The notes under the pieces are model-generated. The model did no database searches. It was given only the letters and a program-made list of their open reading frames with translations, and was not told the origin of the DNA. This document shows positions 59,005-62,000 of a stretch of 62,000 bases of DNA, piece after piece. This stretch comes from Prorocentrum cordatum (taxonomy: Eukaryota; Sar; Dinophyceae; Prorocentrales; Prorocentraceae): contig CAUYUJ010000337.1 of the NCBI GenBank assembly GCA_963575745.1, positions 363,730-425,729 of the forward strand, given 5' to 3'. Position 1 is the first letter of the stretch; every line of letters begins with the position of its first letter. The translations under genes were made by a program, and so were the position numbers.

Positions 59005-60570
59005 ATGACGTCCAGGCAGAAGCAGCAGCAATTCAATGACGGCCCCCTCTTCGATGACAAGGAGGGCGTGGTACACTACAACGGCGACCCATCCTACGGC
59101 GAGGAGTTCGAGGAGCGTGCAATACTCGGCTACCACGCGAGCGAGGAGAAAATCAAGAAGCTCTACGCGATCAAGCTCAAGAATTCTCTAAATTGACGAG
59201 CGTGGACACTCACACGAAAGAAGGCTGAGATCAGTACGCAAGCAGTTTTGGACGAAGCAGGTAATGACCCACTTGCTGCAGTCAAACAGGTGGTAACTAC
59301 AGTACGACAGGCGTGCGAGAGAATCGCACCACTACAGAAGCAGCAAGCGTTCGAGGAGTATTTCTTCCGAGGTTTTCGCAATCGAACGGAGTCTGTGCAG
59401 GACTACAGATCGAGGCGAGAGACGGAGTACGAGCGGCTCAAGTCACTTTCAACGAACACGACAGTCAGCGAAGACCTACGGACATACTTTCTACTAAAGC
59501 TAGCAAACATTATCATGCAAGAGCACAAGGCGATCCTTGGCCAATGCAACAACGAGTACATCTGGGATGACGTGACGGCAGCCATGCTGATACAGCTGGA
59601 CAGCACAGGCCGAGACGATCGTGGACATGGACGATACGAAGCCTACCCGGTGGACTACGACGACGAAGAAGAAGATGCTCTACTCGGAGACGAATGTGCA
59701 CCGTGCGACGAGGACGTTTTCCTGAGTGATGCGGACTACGACGCACTTGCAGCGGACATCGACGAGTTCGAAGGAGTGATTGATGACGTGGACCCAGACG
59801 AGATCAGCCAGGAGGAGTGCGACACCCTGGCGACGGAGGCTCAACGCCTTGGCTGGAAAGCTGGACGGCGCAACCACAAGCCCAACTACAAGCAGGCCCG
59901 GGAGCGGCTTGCTCAGAGCAAGTCGAATAGAGGCTGGAAAGCCAACATCAACAAGCAGGGCTCCATCAAGATGGACAGCAAAGAGGCTGAGGATAAGCTG
60001 AAGCAGATCAAGGCGCGCACGAAGTGCAACGCGTGCCACAAGAAGGGTCACTGGAAGGGTGACCCCGAGTGCGAAAAGACGAGGTCGCCAGCGAGTGGAT
60101 CCAGTACGCTACAACGTGGAGGACGAGGAGGCGGACGTGGAGGACGAGGCTTTCACGGACGACCTGGAGGTTTTCTACGACGAGCTGGATTCGCAATGGC
60201 GACCGCGGTCAAGCTGCTGATGGCGGACAGCTCGATGGACATGACCGCCATTCAGATTGTCAGCGACCAGCTGGCAAGCATAGACGCGGCGATGGAGGAG
60301 ATCACGAGTCTGACGAAGGTGAGAATCGACACTGAGGAGCAGACCGTGAACCCCTACGCGGTATCAGCAGCAAGAGACCAGCCGAACTTCCAAGAGAGGA
60401 TCGACCAGGCACACGAACCACACCCAGTACCTGGAGAGCATCAAGCACAAGAATCTGACGAACCCCTGAGCACTCCAGTGAGCTCAACGAGCAGACCGAC
60501 ACCAGGGACGTGGTCGAGGACGGAGCCCAGCAGACCAAGTACAGACTACCTGGAAGAAGACAACACATAG
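59005..60570 (+). pseudogene. gag: E2 gag with CCHC zinc knuckle, one internal TGA
   Basis: Starts MTSRQKQQQFNDGPL, which aligns with the E1 start MAQVQDRRKSAH (DDKEGVVHYNGD versus LDKDGIPCYDGD). A TGA at 59,194-59,196 interrupts KNSLN-RAWTLT where E1 reads KNGLTDRAWTLS; the frame continues unchanged. Helical capsid-like part to about 59,600, acidic linker (DYDDEEEDALLGDE), basic part, then CNACHKKGHWKGDPEC (60,024-60,072), an intact CCHC knuckle, and a Gly/Arg-rich RGGRGGGRGGRGF. Ends in TAG; the pol frame continues in phase 45 bases later. Confidence 0.85.
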
Positions 60571-61911
60571 GCCGACCTACAGAAGATACGAGATCGTGCG
60601 GAGCAGATCGCAGCGTTGTGGGTAAGCTGCGAGAACATGGAAGCGGCCTATAGGGACTATATGGATTTCTGTTTGGACTGGGCCCTACATCGCTTCCAGC
60701 AGCTCATGCACATCACCATGGAGATGGCACCGAACGGTCTCAGGAATATGGCCTACGATCTATGCCAAGCAGCCTGGGACAGGACCTCGGAGCTTCGTGA
60801 CATCGTGAGGAGTACCTGCGAGCGCCTACCGATTGGAGTACGACCGACATGGTTGTGGACGCAACGCCGAGCTGGAACCAACTACGTTCCAAAGGGCGAC
60901 CGCACATCAACACCAGGGCGGCAGCACCCTTGCGAGGAGCTGGAAGAAATCGAAGCCTACGCAGTACGAAAAGGACCTATTCCAGATGGACATGCTGTAC
61001 TGGACACTGCGTGTCTACGTGGATGTGGAGGTTCAATATCACTGGACGGCTACACAGAGGACGGCAAAGTCACCACGCGGATGAGAGGATCATCCATGCG
61101 CTTCCGAAGCGTGAATGATAGCGCCCTGGTCATGGCAGAAGGAGAACAAGAAGTGACGGCTGGACTTGCTGGAGCTGACGTGAACCTACGCTTCCAGAGG
61201 TTGCCGAAGTCAAAGACGCCAATACTGCTGAGCATCCACCAGCTGGAGGAGCTCGACACGGTGATATACATCAAGGATCGGAAGGCGGACTTCAAAGCGA
61301 TCAACAAGTACGGAGTGCCTCTCAACAAGACGGAGAAGGGACACCTGACGATCTCGCTCAAGGAGTGGCCGAAGAAGGAGACGACAAAGATCGAGCCATC
61401 AGTCACGTCCGACGAGATCGACATCTGGAGTGCGGAGGCCCATGAAATCGATAAGGGCATCCTACGGCGGAAGCAGAGGAAGCAGATCGAGACGTGGGAG
61501 AAGGAGATTCAGGACAAGCTGGACCAGTGCCAACAAATCGTGGACACGCTGAAGGCGGACCCGGAGGAGAAGCGGCCCATCATCTGCGAGCTCTACGCAG
61601 GTGGCATGGCAGCCACATCAGAAGCTCAGCAACGGCGGCATCCAGTGACAAGGCCGAGGGACATCCTGATCGGGGACGACCTGCTGGGCGCGAAGTCGCA
61701 GAAGACCGTCCTGAAGCAGCTGAGCGAAGATGACCCCTACATGACCATTGTGGGTTTCCCCTGCGACCCGTTCACGAACATATCCCACATGTTCCCGAAG
61801 GACACGAAGATGCGTAAGCTAGCGATCGGCATGAAGCACCTGCAATTCGTCATGCAGATCTGGATCAACTGCAAGCGCCGAGGAGCTCATATGCTACTGG
61901 AAAACCATTGA
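60571..61911 (+). CDS. pol: E2 protease and methyltransferase-like domain (partial pol)
   Basis: Same phase as gag after TAG; first Met at 60,616. Residues about 120-140 from that Met: GHAVLDTACLRGCGGSISLD, aspartic protease with DTA, matching E1 VLDTAALAPCGG. Then strands VNLRFQRLPKSKTPILLS. From about 320: RPIICELYAGGMAATSEA (motif I), DDPYMTIVGFPCDPFTN (PC catalytic-type loop, 61,750-61,770) and GAHMLLENH (ENx, 61,893-61,908). A TGA follows directly, and the downstream sequence still resembles E1 (SLCHGWAQEIVSAMMHQC versus SQVWNIIKDELPPELIW). The rest of pol is outside the window. Confidence 0.82.
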   Translation, partial: ADLQKIRDRAEQIAALWVSCENMEAAYRDYMDFCLDWALHRFQQLMHITMEMAPNGLRNMAYDLCQAAWDRTSELRDIVRSTCERLPIGVRPTWLWTQRRAGTNYVPKGDRTSTPGRQHPCEELEEIEAYAVRKGPIPDGHAVLDTACLRGCGGSISLDGYTEDGKVTTRMRGSSMRFRSVNDSALVMAEGEQEVTAGLAGADVNLRFQRLPKSKTPILLSIHQLEELDTVIYIKDRKADFKAINKYGVPLNKTEKGHLTISLKEWPKKETTKIEPSVTSDEIDIWSAEAHEIDKGILRRKQRKQIETWEKEIQDKLDQCQQIVDTLKADPEEKRPIICELYAGGMAATSEAQQRRHPVTRPRDILIGDDLLGAKSQKTVLKQLSEDDPYMTIVGFPCDPFTNISHMFPKDTKMRKLAIGMKHLQFVMQIWINCKRRGAHMLLENH

Positions 61912-62000
61912 CGTCAATAGCCTGGCAGCTTATGCCATGGCTGGGCTCAGGAAATCGTGAGCGCGATGATGCACCAGTGCGCCGAGGGCAGCAACCTGGT

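Larger units (their letters stand above)
58474..62000 (+). mobile_element. E2: Ty1/copia LTR retrotransposon, 5' part
   Basis: 5' LTR (255 bp), primer site, gag, protease and the start of the methyltransferase-like domain, running out of the window. It is a relative of E1: alignable gag (PLQKQQAFEEYFFRG versus PLQKHKAFLDFFRRG; SEDLRTYF versus SEDLRTFF), same domain order, same primer-site form, same insertion point in the satellite unit. All coding lesions seen are in-frame stops without frameshift until the last 100 bases. Confidence 0.88.

Overview
The window looks like nuclear DNA of a dinoflagellate, packed with transposons. The basis is the style of the pol proteins: Ty1/copia-type reverse transcriptases with the LPRxxWPxxW / LxGHxxxGxxWE signature, gags with CCCH or CCHC zinc fingers, and no recognisable host gene, rRNA or tRNA. 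This resembles the pol ORFs that fill Symbiodiniaceae, Polarella and Prorocentrum assemblies; the genus is not determined.

The layout reads best as nested insertions, nearly all coding on the minus strand. (1) A giant outer copia-type element, here called O, runs from about 53.1 kb down to 1.7 kb between roughly 270-300 bp direct repeats. Its order on the minus strand is gag (52.8-50.8 and 33.0-30.3 kb), PR-IN (29.7-26.6 kb), linker, RT-RNase H (15.3-12.7 kb), then about 10 kb of extra 3' ORFs. (2) Inside the O gag sits a second giant copia-type element, I (33,074-50,811; LTRs 166-186 bp): gag with CCCH fingers, PR, IN, RT, RNase H, then about 8 kb of 3' accessory ORFs, one of which carries a Tpt1/KptA-like RNA 2'-phosphotransferase domain. 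(3) Inside the O integrase sits a tandem array of about 73-bp units (27.37-28.25 kb). (4) Between the O integrase and RT sits a satellite-bearing composite repeat, S (about 15.39-25.33 kb). (5) Inside S sits a smaller CCHC-type copia element, E1 (16,755-25,117), with 4-bp target duplications, a long RT-RNase H ORF, and a methyltransferase-like domain between protease and integrase.

Other S copies lie at 1-1,075 (only its right end is in the window) and about 57.33-58.47 kb. The last is interrupted by E2 (58,474 to beyond the window end, plus strand), a relative of E1 with the same methyltransferase-like domain. E1 and E2 entered the satellite unit at the same base and in the same orientation.

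Between O and E2 (53.1-57.3 kb) there are only low-complexity and tandem repeats: GA, a very long CAT/ATC microsatellite, and 15-bp and roughly 60-bp repeats. Two families of small hairpins are scattered through the coding parts. CGGC-TGT-GCCG types were found in O segments, and GGTG-GCAA-CACC types, which encode a VATPA-like tract, are almost all in I. This split independently supports the nesting. Most elements are decayed by frameshifts and stops; the best preserved reading frames are the E1 gag-PR-MT and RT-RH ORFs and the 3'-most ORF of I.
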